Source: JBBKXP01 sp038323615 | GTDB lineage: Bacteria > Pseudomonadota > Alphaproteobacteria > Rhodobacterales > Rhodobacteraceae | Direction of reading: 5' to 3' | Assembly: GCA_038323615.1 (NCBI GenBank) | Contig: JBBQHC010000091.1 | Coordinates: 1 to 12,402 of the forward strand | Length of the DNA stretch: 12,402 bases | Shown: one piece after another, positions 1 to 6,870 of the stretch | Layout: each line of letters starts with the position of its first letter | Numbering within the stretch: position 1 is the stretch's first letter | The notes under the pieces: model-generated | The model's database searches: none | What the model was told of the DNA's origin: nothing | Seen by the model: the letters and a program-made list of their open reading frames with translations, nothing else | Made by a program: the position numbers and the translations under genes

Positions 1-142
1 GTTTGAAGATCTGAGTTGGACTCGAAGCTGCCGCTCAAATTCTCGGACCAAAAATCGCGCACCATCCCTGCGCACCACCGCAGAGGCAAACCGCCACAAG
101 ACCCCCTATATCCTGCCTGACCACACCACAGGACACCCCGAC

Positions 143-1183
143 ATGACCATCGAACTCGGCCTCGACACCTTCGGCGACGTCACCGTCGACCCCTCCGGCA
201 ACCTCCTCCCGCATGACCAAGTGCTGCGCAATGTCGTGGCCGAGGGGGTGCTGGCGGACAGCGTCGGCGTCGATGTCTTCGGCCTTGGCGAACATCACCG
301 CGACGATTTCGCAATCTCGGCGCCGGAAATCCTGCTCGCCGCCATCGCGGGCCAGACCAAACGTATCCGTCTTGGGACCGCCGTCACAGTCCTGTCCACG
401 GACGACCCGGTGCGCCTGTTCGAGCGGTTTTCGACCCTCGATGCGATCTCGAACCACCGGGCCGAGGTCATTCTGGGGCGTGGATCGTTCACCGAATCCT
501 ACGGGCTGTTTGGCTACGACCTGAACGACTACGACCTGCTTTTCGAAGAACGGCTGGAGATATTGAGCCGCCTGATCCGCGAAAAATCGGTGACATGGCA
601 GGGGAAAACCCGCGCCCCGCTGGACAACGTCACCGTCTATCCGCCGCTGTCCAAAGGGCTGACCACATGGATCGGCGTCGGCGGCAGCCCGGAATCGGTG
701 GTGCGGGCGGTGCGTTACGACATGCCGATGTGTCTGGCGATCATCGGCGGTGATCCGCGCCGGTTTCTGCCCTTTGTCGATCTATACAAACGTGCCCATG
801 CGCAGGTCGGCCGCCCGGTGCGCCCGCTGGCGGTGCATTCGCCCGGACACGTGGCCCAGACCGATGCCGAGGCCGTGGCGCAGGCCAAGGCGGGCTATAC
901 CGTGCTGCGCAACCGGATCGGCGCCGAACGCGGTTGGGGTCCGGTGCAGCCCGGCGAGTTTGAAAACGAGGTCGCCAACGGGTCGATGTATGTCGGATCG
1001 CCCGAAACCGTGGCCCGCAAGATTGCCGCGACAGTGCAGGCGCTGGGCCTCGCGCGGTTCGACATGAAGTACTCGCAAGGCACCATGCCGCACGACGTTA
1101 TGCTGCGGTCGATCGACCTTTACGGCACCAAGGTCATGCCGATGGTGCGCGACCTTTTGGCGCAGGAAATCTCGCCCGTTTGA
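143..1183 (+). CDS. LLM-class flavin-dependent oxidoreductase (luciferase-like monooxygenase)
   Basis: 346 residues, the usual length for single-component members of the bacterial luciferase-like (LLM) TIM-barrel family, which use reduced flavin (FMNH2 or F420-type) to oxidise small organic substrates in the cytoplasm. Visible family signatures are GLGEHHRDDF near residues 47-56, the strand IRLGTAVTVLS near 75-85, and the RGSFTESYGLFGYDLNDYD region near 113-131, followed by LFEERLEIL. The segment WIGVGGSPESVVRA near 176-189 and the late GSPETVARKI near 286-295 are typical of the second half of the barrel. The start at 143 follows a modest GGA-containing ribosome site (ACAGGACACC) and puts the first beta strand (IELGLDTFG) at the normal place. 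It is the first gene of the plus-strand group and stands 89 bases from the next gene. The substrate cannot be predicted. The family is certain, the exact reaction is not. Confidence 0.92.
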   Translation: MTIELGLDTFGDVTVDPSGNLLPHDQVLRNVVAEGVLADSVGVDVFGLGEHHRDDFAISAPEILLAAIAGQTKRIRLGTAVTVLSTDDPVRLFERFSTLDAISNHRAEVILGRGSFTESYGLFGYDLNDYDLLFEERLEILSRLIREKSVTWQGKTRAPLDNVTVYPPLSKGLTTWIGVGGSPESVVRAVRYDMPMCLAIIGGDPRRFLPFVDLYKRAHAQVGRPVRPLAVHSPGHVAQTDAEAVAQAKAGYTVLRNRIGAERGWGPVQPGEFENEVANGSMYVGSPETVARKIAATVQALGLARFDMKYSQGTMPHDVMLRSIDLYGTKVMPMVRDLLAQEISPV

Positions 1184-1272
1184 TGCCGCCACGTCAGTGA
1201 TGACAGCACGAACGAAATCGGCAACCATCGGCGTTATTCGCAGTTATATTCAAGCCTATTGGAATTGCTGCC

Positions 1273-1998
1273 ATGAACCTTGAAACCGATGTCATTGCCC
1301 GTGGATTTCTGGCTCCCGTTTTGATCGGGCAAGCGATGTACCTGCGCCGCCACGCCCTTGCCATGCCCGAACCCGAAGGTCCGCGCGAAGGTGTCGCCGG
1401 GCAGGGGCCGGACTTGCGGGTGCTGATCGTCGGCGACAGTTCTGCCGCCGGGGTCGGGGTGGACAGTCAGGACGACGCCTTCAGCGGCCAGCTTGTTCGC
1501 CATCTGGGCGCGGCCTACCGGGTGCATTGGCGGCTGTTGGCCAGGACCGGGGCAACAACAGCCAGCTCTTTGGCGTCGCTGCACTTGGAGCAACCCGGAG
1601 CCTATGACATCGCCGTCACGTCGCTCGGCGTCAATGACGTGACGCATGCGGTCAGCCTGCGCCGTTGGTTGCGTGATCAGGCGGCGCTGCACGGGCTGCT
1701 GGGGGAAAAGTTCGGGGTCCGGCGCAGTTATATCTCGGCGCTGCCGCCGCTTGGCCAGTTCCCGCTGTTGCCGCAACCGCTGCGCTGGGCGGTGGGCAGT
1801 CAGGTCGAACGGTTCAAACGGCATCTGGCCAATCTTTCGGATGTTGCGCAGGGTTTCGACTATGTCCCGGTGCCGATCGAATTTCACCCCGACATGCTGG
1901 CCCGCGACGGATTCCATCCCAGTGCCGCGCTTTATGCGGCGTGGTCGGGGATCATGGCCGATCATATTCTGAACAGTCTGGCGATCACCAATCCGTGA
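1273..1998 (+). CDS. SGNH/GDSL-family hydrolase (esterase/lipase-like)
   Basis: 241 residues. The family blocks are in order: VGDSSAAGVGV with the nucleophile Ser56 in GDS (block I), Gly93 in the LARTGATT segment (block II), LGVNDVTH with Asn121 (block III), and DGFHPS with Asp212 and His215 completing the catalytic Ser-Asp-His triad (block V). SGNH hydrolases cleave ester bonds in lipids, acylated sugars or thioesters. The N-terminus (residues 1-45) has a short hydrophobic stretch (GFLAPVLIGQAMY) but no convincing cleavable signal peptide, so the protein may be cytoplasmic or loosely membrane-associated. The ATG at 1273 has a weak upstream purine stretch (GGAATTG). The gene sits between a flavin oxidoreductase and a fasciclin-domain gene, and nothing shows that the three work together. 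All catalytic residues are intact; the substrate is unknown. Confidence 0.9.
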   Translation: MNLETDVIARGFLAPVLIGQAMYLRRHALAMPEPEGPREGVAGQGPDLRVLIVGDSSAAGVGVDSQDDAFSGQLVRHLGAAYRVHWRLLARTGATTASSLASLHLEQPGAYDIAVTSLGVNDVTHAVSLRRWLRDQAALHGLLGEKFGVRRSYISALPPLGQFPLLPQPLRWAVGSQVERFKRHLANLSDVAQGFDYVPVPIEFHPDMLARDGFHPSAALYAAWSGIMADHILNSLAITNP

Positions 1999-2040
1999 TC
2001 GGCGAAACTTGCGCGCTCCCGTCTGCGTGGATTCGGGCAA

Positions 2041-2060
2041 GTCAGGTTCAACGCCCTGAC
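2041..2060 (+). other. Short inverted repeat in the leader of the fasciclin gene
   Basis: GTCAGG at 2041-2046 and CCTGAC at 2055-2060 form a perfect 6-bp inverted repeat around an 8-base loop, 14 bases before the AGGAG ribosome site (2074-2078). There is no T-run, so it is a poor terminator for the hydrolase gene. It could be an operator or a 5' UTR hairpin, or chance. Confidence 0.3.
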
Positions 2061-2085
2061 GCTACAGCAAATCAGGAGCACCCAC

Positions 2086-2631
2086 ATGAAACGTCTTATG
2101 CTCGCCGTCTCGGCCCTTGCGATCAGCGCCGGAATGGCCGCTGCCCAAAACAAGATGGTCGGCGGTGCCGAAATGTTCGCCGACAAGAACATCGTCGAAA
2201 ACGCGGTCAATTCCGCCGATCACACCACGCTGGTCGCTGCCGTCAAGGCCGCCGGTCTGGTTGATACCCTGATGGGCCCCGGCCCGTTTACCGTGTTTGC
2301 CCCGACGAACGAAGCGTTCGCGCTGATTGATCCTGCCGCGCTTAACCAGCTGCTGTTGCCGGAAAACAAGGCGCAGCTGACCCAGATCCTGACCTGCCAC
2401 GTGGTCGGTGCCGAGGTGTTTTCGGACGCGATCGCCGGGATGATCGCCGATGATGGTGGCGAACACATCGTTCCGACACTGGGCGGTTGCATGCTCAAGG
2501 CCCGCATGACGAATGGCAAGATCACGCTGGAAGACGAACGCGGCCGTGTCGCTACTGTGACGATTGCCGACGTCGATCAGTCCAATGGCGTCATCCATGT
2601 AATCGACCGGGTCTTGCTGCCTGCGTCGTGA
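2086..2631 (+). CDS. Secreted fasciclin (FAS1) domain protein
   Basis: 181 residues with a clear Sec signal peptide: MKR, then a hydrophobic run to about residue 17, and a likely cut after AAA at residue 20. The rest is a single FAS1 domain. The H1 motif is PFTVFAPTNEAF (residues 67-78), the central LTCHVVGAEV holds the conserved histidine (His105), and the H2-type end is NGVIHVIDRVLLP (167-179). FAS1 domains mediate adhesion or protein binding outside the cytoplasm; the role of single-domain bacterial versions is mostly unknown. Two cysteines (Cys104 and Cys135) lie in the exported part and could form a disulfide. The start is supported by AGGAG at 2074-2078, seven bases upstream. A hairpin terminator follows at 2646-2677, so this gene ends a transcript. 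Domain and export are confident, function is not. Confidence 0.93.
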   Translation: MKRLMLAVSALAISAGMAAAQNKMVGGAEMFADKNIVENAVNSADHTTLVAAVKAAGLVDTLMGPGPFTVFAPTNEAFALIDPAALNQLLLPENKAQLTQILTCHVVGAEVFSDAIAGMIADDGGEHIVPTLGGCMLKARMTNGKITLEDERGRVATVTIADVDQSNGVIHVIDRVLLPAS

Positions 2632-2645
2632 TGTGAACGGTCGCT

Positions 2646-2682
2646 GCCGGCCGGATGACGGGAGACATCCGGCTGGCGCTTT
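2646..2682 (+). terminator. Rho-independent-like terminator after the fasciclin gene
   Basis: A 12-bp stem pairs 2646-2657 with 2666-2677, with one G-U wobble and an 8-base loop (ACGGGAGA). It begins 14 bases after the fasciclin stop codon and is followed by GCTTT and a C-run. The stem is very GC-rich. The T-tract is only three bases, as is common in high-GC alphaproteobacteria. It separates the fasciclin gene from the acetyltransferase gene. Confidence 0.72.
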
Positions 2683-2710
2683 CCCCCCGTGCCGTTAGGA
2701 TCGTGCGAAA

Positions 2711-3835
2711 ATGGGGCCGGGCATGACCGTCGACATCCGCAGATCCGACTTTGGCGCGTTCTTTGACGCGCCTTTTGCCGTTTATGGCGACAGCCCCTAT
2801 GTGTCGCCCTTCAAGGCTGATCTGGAACGGTTTCTGAACAAGACCAAGAACCCCCTGTTCGCCGACCCCGGCAGCGATTTGGCGTTTTATACCGCCCATC
2901 GCGGCGGCAAGGTGTTGGGGCGTATTACGGCCCATGTGCATGGCGCGTCGAACCGCCTGCATGATCTGAACCGCGCCTATTTCGGCTATTTCGACTGCGC
3001 CGACGATGCCGAGGCGGCCAAGGCGCTGCTGGACGCCGCGGAAGGGTGGGCGCGGGCGCGTGGGCTGACCGAGATCAAGGGTAATTTCAACCTCACAGCG
3101 ATGCAGCAATGCGGAATCGTCACCGACGGGTTCCTACATGCGCCCTCTCTCGATCAGATCTGGGGGCCAGAATATCTGCCGCGCCTTCTGGCTGCCAACG
3201 GCTATGCGCCGGATTTCCCAATGACGACCTTCGCCGGCGATCTGCGGACCACCGAGGCCCCGGTCATCGGTCCGAAACAACAGGCGATCCTCGACAATCC
3301 CGATTTCACCTTTGCCCCGATCACCCGGCGCAATGTGGGCGAAAGGATGGAGCAGGCACGGCTGATCCTGAACGCATCCTTTGCCGCCAACCCGATGTTC
3401 GTGCCCGTCACCGCAGAGGAATTTGCGTTTCAGGCCAAGGACATGAAATGGATACTTGATCCCCGGATCTCCGCCATGCTGCTGCACAAGGGTCAGCCTG
3501 CCTGCTGCGTTATCGCCGTGCCCGACATGAACCCGCTGCTGCGTCGGATCCGCTCGCGTATCGGGATCACTGCGCCGTGGCATTTCATCCGGCATCGGAT
3601 GACCAATACGTGCGCCGTGGTGATCTTTGCCGGGGTGATGCCGGAATTGCAGGGCCAGGGGGTCAATCCGCTGGTCCTGCGCCGGTGCATGCTGGGGATG
3701 CAAGCGGCGGGCTATGCCACGCTGGCGAACACATGGATTGCCGATGTGAACAAACCTTCACTGGCGCAGGCGGCAAAGGCAGGCGCGACGCCGTTGCACC
3801 GGTTGCATCTGTTCGGTAAATCACTGGCAGCTTGA
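2711..3835 (+). CDS. Large GNAT-fold acetyltransferase-like protein with two GNAT-like halves
   Basis: 374 residues, about twice a single GNAT domain. The N-terminal half (roughly residues 55-165) has the pattern GGKVLGRITAHV, then FGYFDCADD (91-99), GWARARGLTEIKG (112-124) and CGIVTDGF (134-141). This matches the arrangement of uncharacterised YghO-like proteins. The C-terminal half (about 200-374) ends with a GNAT acetyl-CoA signature, LQGQGVNPLVLRRCM (313-327), then WIADVNKPS (342-350). The Q-G-Q-G-V loop fits the Q/R-x-x-G-x-G/A pyrophosphate-binding motif, so acyl-CoA use is plausible, but the acceptor is unknown. The start at 2711 has AGGA at 2697-2700, ten bases upstream. An in-frame ATG at 2723 (MTVDIRRSDF) is an equally plausible start. 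The gene is isolated by the upstream terminator. Its stop codon lies inside the promoter proposed for the following antitoxin gene. Confidence 0.85.
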   Translation: MGPGMTVDIRRSDFGAFFDAPFAVYGDSPYVSPFKADLERFLNKTKNPLFADPGSDLAFYTAHRGGKVLGRITAHVHGASNRLHDLNRAYFGYFDCADDAEAAKALLDAAEGWARARGLTEIKGNFNLTAMQQCGIVTDGFLHAPSLDQIWGPEYLPRLLAANGYAPDFPMTTFAGDLRTTEAPVIGPKQQAILDNPDFTFAPITRRNVGERMEQARLILNASFAANPMFVPVTAEEFAFQAKDMKWILDPRISAMLLHKGQPACCVIAVPDMNPLLRRIRSRIGITAPWHFIRHRMTNTCAVVIFAGVMPELQGQGVNPLVLRRCMLGMQAAGYATLANTWIADVNKPSLAQAAKAGATPLHRLHLFGKSLAA

Positions 3836-3860
3836 TTTCTACAGCAAGACAGGCTATGTT
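3832..3860 (+). promoter_or_regulatory. Sigma-70-type promoter of the toxin-antitoxin pair
   Basis: TTGATT (3832-3837, -35) and TATGTT (3855-3860, -10) are separated by exactly 17 bases, and the antitoxin ATG lies 24 bases beyond the -10. The -35 overlaps the stop codon of the acetyltransferase gene. A 5-bp inverted repeat (TCCTT at 3860-3864, AAGGA at 3872-3876) spans the expected start of transcription and the ribosome site, and could take part in autoregulation by the antitoxin; that part is weak. Confidence 0.55.
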
Positions 3861-3884
3861 CCTTTCAGCAGAAGGACACTTGCC

Positions 3885-4268
3885 ATGCTCAATGTGAAAT
3901 CCCGACCCCGCGAGGATCACAGCCACGATCCGGCCCGCCTAATCGCCAAGGCCGCATTTAATGCCGCCCGTGAACTGGGCCTGTCGCAGCGCGAATTGGG
4001 CATGGTCATTGGCGTCAGCGAGGCGACAGTATCGCGGATGAAGGACGGCGGGCACGCGCTGGCCGACAAACCCTATGAACTGGCCACCTGCCTGATCCGT
4101 GTTTATCGTTCGCTTGACGCGATCACCGCGGGCGACCCCGACAGCCTGCAAGGCTGGATGCGCAATGCCAACTCCGACCTCGCGGGCGTCCCCGCCGCAC
4201 TGATCCAACAGGCGACAGGGCTGGTTGCGGTGATGAACTACCTCGACGCTGTCCGTGCCCCGCTTTGA
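3885..4268 (+). CDS. Xre/MbcA/ParS-family antitoxin
   Basis: 127 residues with the two-part layout of antitoxins that pair with RES toxins. An Xre-like helix-turn-helix lies near residues 28-54 (LGLSQRELGMVIGVSEATVS). It is followed by a C-terminal toxin-binding domain of the MbcA/ParS/Xre type, from about ELATCLIRVYRSLDAI to VPAALIQQATGLVAVMNYL. The domain includes the characteristic GWMRNANSDLAGVP stretch, a variant of the family's W-L-x-x-P-N pattern. The protein should bind and neutralise the RES toxin encoded next and probably repress its own promoter. GAAGGA at 3871-3876, eight bases before the ATG, supports the start. The last 14 bases overlap the start of the toxin gene, typical of translationally coupled toxin-antitoxin operons. 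The N-terminal tail is charged and histidine-containing (REDHSHD). Confidence 0.93.
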   Translation: MLNVKSRPREDHSHDPARLIAKAAFNAARELGLSQRELGMVIGVSEATVSRMKDGGHALADKPYELATCLIRVYRSLDAITAGDPDSLQGWMRNANSDLAGVPAALIQQATGLVAVMNYLDAVRAPL

Positions 4269-4971
4269 CGGCCCGGTCGCGCCCTATGGGGGGCGGGTCT
4301 GGCGGCTGATCGAGGGCCAATATCGCGTCGCCACGGTGCGGATCACCGACACGGACGCCGAACAGCAGCTTCTGGAACAACTGCTAGAAGATACCAAGCC
4401 GCGCGTGCCCGCAGCCTGCGCCCATCTGGATTATCAATTCTGGTCGCCGTTCCGCTATGGCAATTACCCCCGTGCGTCCCGGTTTCGCCGTGCAGGGCCA
4501 ACGCCGGGGGTCTGGTACGGGGCCGAAAAGGTGCTGACAGCGGTGTGTGAAACGGTCTGGGGTGCGATTAAATTCTATGCCGCATCCCCTGACACGCCGC
4601 TGCCGCGCCGCCCGGTGGCGCATACGGCCGTGCTGGCGGATATTCAGACGGCGCTGGCGGCGGACCTGACCGATCCGGCGTGGGCCGGTCTGGGGCGCTG
4701 GACCGACCCCGACGACTATGCCGATTGTCTGGCGCTTGCCGATACGCTGCGCGGGCGGGGTGCCGAGGCGATCCGTTATCGTTCGGTCCGCGATCCGGGG
4801 CAGGGTGCCAATATTGCCGTCCTGACTTGCCCGGCGTTTGCGAAACCGCACCCGGTATCGCGCCAAAGCTGGCAAATCATGCTGACTCCGGGGCTGATCC
4901 GCGCCCATTGCGAGACGACCCGGCAGCAGCACAGTTTCGGGATCGGCGCGACCGGGCTGACAGCGGCTTAG
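4255..4971 (+). CDS. RES-family toxin (predicted NAD+ phosphorylase)
   Basis: 238 residues from a GTG start that overlaps the antitoxin gene by 14 bases. No good Shine-Dalgarno site precedes it, so translation is probably coupled. The three residues that name the RES domain can be placed: arginine in the SRFRRAG segment (Arg76-Arg79), Glu99 in TAVCETVW after the VWYGAEKVLTA segment, and Ser177 in IRYRSVRDPG. Characterised RES toxins such as MbcT of Mycobacterium tuberculosis break down NAD+ by phosphorolysis and stop growth until the antitoxin binds them, so the same cytoplasmic activity is predicted here. About 65 residues precede the core domain (GRVWRLIEGQYR and following). No frameshift or lost key residue is seen, so the module looks functional. 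Its stop TAG shares bases with the stop codon of the convergent downstream gene. Confidence 0.93.
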   Translation: MPRFDGPVAPYGGRVWRLIEGQYRVATVRITDTDAEQQLLEQLLEDTKPRVPAACAHLDYQFWSPFRYGNYPRASRFRRAGPTPGVWYGAEKVLTAVCETVWGAIKFYAASPDTPLPRRPVAHTAVLADIQTALAADLTDPAWAGLGRWTDPDDYADCLALADTLRGRGAEAIRYRSVRDPGQGANIAVLTCPAFAKPHPVSRQSWQIMLTPGLIRAHCETTRQQHSFGIGATGLTAA

Positions 4972-5357
4972 AGTTTCCCGTTTTCTTCCAGAACCTTGCG
5001 GGCGACCCGGAAGCATTCGAGCGCAACCGGCATCCCGCAATAAATCCCAAGGACATGGATGACCGACCGCATCTCCTCCATGCTGACGCCGTTGGTCAGG
5101 GCCCCCCGGCAATGCACCTCGAATTCCGTCATCTTGCCCATCGACCCAAGGATCGACAGGTTCATCAGGCTGCGGGTTTTCGGGTCAATCGTATCGTCGG
5201 CCCAGCCGAACCCCCAGCACCACGCGGTCATGGCTTCCTGAAACGGTCGGGTGAAATCGTCGGCCTGCGCCAGATTGCGATCGACATAATCGGCGCCAAG
5301 GGTCGCGCGGCGGGCAGCCAGGCCCCTGTCAAACAGGTCGTCGTCGAATTTCGCCAT
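4968..5357 (-). CDS. Carboxymuconolactone decarboxylase family protein (PcaC-like)
   Basis: 129 residues, all within one CMD domain. The overall sequence follows gamma-carboxymuconolactone decarboxylase (PcaC): DRGLAARRATLGADYVDRNL near the start, KTRSLMNLSILGSMG in the middle, then HCRGALTNGVSMEEMRSVIHV and YCGMPVALECFRVA. The CxxC redox pair of AhpD-type members is absent, so a peroxidase role is unlikely. PcaC acts in protocatechuate degradation, but no other pca gene is nearby. The gene follows the aldehyde dehydrogenase gene on the same strand with four bases between stop and start, so both are probably in one operon and may act on the same substrate pathway. I chose the ATG at 5357 because GAGG sits seven bases upstream; a GTG one codon earlier (5360) is possible. 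The family is sure, the true substrate is not. Confidence 0.9.
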   Translation of the reverse strand: MAKFDDDLFDRGLAARRATLGADYVDRNLAQADDFTRPFQEAMTAWCWGFGWADDTIDPKTRSLMNLSILGSMGKMTEFEVHCRGALTNGVSMEEMRSVIHVLGIYCGMPVALECFRVARKVLEENGKL

Positions 5358-5361
5358 CACG

Positions 5362-6804
5362 TCACCTCAGTCTGATCGCCACATTCTTGGTTTGCACATA
5401 GTTCCACAGCGCCTCGCGCCCCTTTTCGCGACCATAACCCGATTTGCCGACCCCGCCGAACGGCGTTTCGACCCCGCCCGCGTACCATTCATTGACGAAC
5501 ACCTGCCCGGCGCGGATCATCTTGGTCGCCTGCGTCGCGCGGTCCAGATCACGGGTGAAGACGCCGCCGACAAGGCCGTAATCGGTGCCATTGGCAATTG
5601 CGATCGCCTCGGCGTTGGTTTTGAAGGGCATGACCGATAACACAGGCCCGAACACTTCCTCCTGCGCGATCACCATGTCGGGGGTCACGCCGGTCAATAC
5701 CGTGGGTTCCAGAAAGGCGCCCGGAATGTTCATCTTGCGCCCGCCTGCCGCGACCGTGGCCCCGGCGGCAACCGCATCCGTGACCATTCCGGCGGCGCGG
5801 TCGCGCTGCGCCTCGCTGACCATCGCCCCCATCGTCGGCCCCGAGGTGGTACGGTCGATCCCCGGCCCGACAGACAGCGATTTGGCGATGGCGACGGCGC
5901 GTTCGACCAGTTCGTCATGCCGGGATTCGTGGACAATGACGCGCGACATCGCCGAACAGACCTGCCCGGCATTGAAATAGATACCCCAGCGGATATCGTT
6001 TTCGAACGCATCCAGGTCGGCGTCGTCATGCACGATGGCCGCCGATTTACCGCCCAGTTCCAGCACACAAGGCACCACGTTCTGTGCGGCAGCTGTGGCG
6101 ATGGCGATGCCGGTGCGCACAGACCCGGTGAACACGATCTGGTTGACCCCCGGATGACCCGCCAGCGCCGCCCCGGCGACGTGGCCCAGACCGCACAGCA
6201 CGTTGACCGTCCCGGCAGGAAACCCCGCGCTTTCGGCGGCACGCGCGAACACCGCCGCCGACAGCGGCGTCAGTTCCGACGTCTTGATCACGCAGGTATT
6301 GCCGGTTGCCAACGCCGCCGACACCGACCGCGCGGTCATTTCCACCGGGTAGTTCCACGGAATGATATGGGCGGTGACGCCGTAAGGTTCGTTGGTCGTA
6401 TAGTCGATATAGCCGTCGCCCAGCGGAATCGACCGGCCTTCGACCGTGTCCGCCTGATTGCCATAGTATTCGAAATACCGGGCGGCGCCGCGCATCTCGG
6501 TTTCGGCCTCCCACAGGGGTTTGCCTTGTTCGAGGGTCAGCAGGCGGGAGTATTGATCCAGATTATCAAGGATATACTGCCCCATCGCCCGCACCATCCG
6601 GCCCCGTTCGACGGGGCGCAACGCGGTGAGGGCACGGCTGTGATGGACCCGGGTCGCAGCGGCAACGGCGCGGTCGACGTCCGCCGGATCAGCCAGGGCC
6701 TGCGTCGCAAAGACCTGCCCGGTGCCGGGGTTCACCACGTCGATCTGCCCCGCGCCGCCGGGGACAAAGGCCCCGTCGATGTAGTTCATGCCGGTGTCGC
6801 TCAT
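5362..6804 (-). CDS. NAD(P)+-dependent aldehyde dehydrogenase
   Basis: 480 residues, the full length of the ALDH superfamily, which oxidises aldehydes to carboxylic acids in the cytoplasm. All catalytic features are visible: IPWNYP with Asn151, the cofactor-binding FTGSVRTG (225-232), LELGGKSA with the general base Glu249, FNAGQVCSA with the nucleophile Cys283, EEVFGP with Glu383, and the C-terminal FGGVGKSGYGREKG. The usual KPSE cofactor segment reads KTSE (174-177), a tolerated variant. The start has a strong GGAGG six bases upstream of the ATG at 6804. The ending resembles betaine-, semialdehyde- and phenolic-aldehyde-type members, but the substrate cannot be assigned from sequence alone. 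The PcaC-like gene directly downstream hints at a small catabolic operon, perhaps for an aromatic or other ring-derived aldehyde. Confidence 0.95.
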   Translation of the reverse strand: MSDTGMNYIDGAFVPGGAGQIDVVNPGTGQVFATQALADPADVDRAVAAATRVHHSRALTALRPVERGRMVRAMGQYILDNLDQYSRLLTLEQGKPLWEAETEMRGAARYFEYYGNQADTVEGRSIPLGDGYIDYTTNEPYGVTAHIIPWNYPVEMTARSVSAALATGNTCVIKTSELTPLSAAVFARAAESAGFPAGTVNVLCGLGHVAGAALAGHPGVNQIVFTGSVRTGIAIATAAAQNVVPCVLELGGKSAAIVHDDADLDAFENDIRWGIYFNAGQVCSAMSRVIVHESRHDELVERAVAIAKSLSVGPGIDRTTSGPTMGAMVSEAQRDRAAGMVTDAVAAGATVAAGGRKMNIPGAFLEPTVLTGVTPDMVIAQEEVFGPVLSVMPFKTNAEAIAIANGTDYGLVGGVFTRDLDRATQATKMIRAGQVFVNEWYAGGVETPFGGVGKSGYGREKGREALWNYVQTKNVAIRLR

Positions 6805-6870
6805 ACCTGCCTCCGCCCGGTTGCGCCGCCACTAGGCCAGCAACCGCCGTCCGCCGCAAGCCGTGTTGCG

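Noticed and set aside
28..50. A tRNA-like 3' end ending in CCA near the left edge
   Set aside because: The bases in the T-loop position do not fit TTCRA and the arms do not pair, so no tRNA is supported.
1996..2025. A possible RpoE-type promoter (TGATCG) before the fasciclin gene
   Set aside because: The first half resembles the alphaproteobacterial sigma-E -35, but no matching -10 occurs at the right spacing.
1234..2040. A 268-codon minus-strand frame opposite the GDSL hydrolase
   Set aside because: The plus-strand gene has all SGNH blocks; the opposite frame is Arg/Gln/Gly-rich with no motif, so it is a shadow.
2062..2598. A minus-strand frame opposite the fasciclin gene
   Set aside because: The plus strand encodes a signal peptide, a FAS1 domain, a good ribosome site and a terminator; the antisense frame has none.
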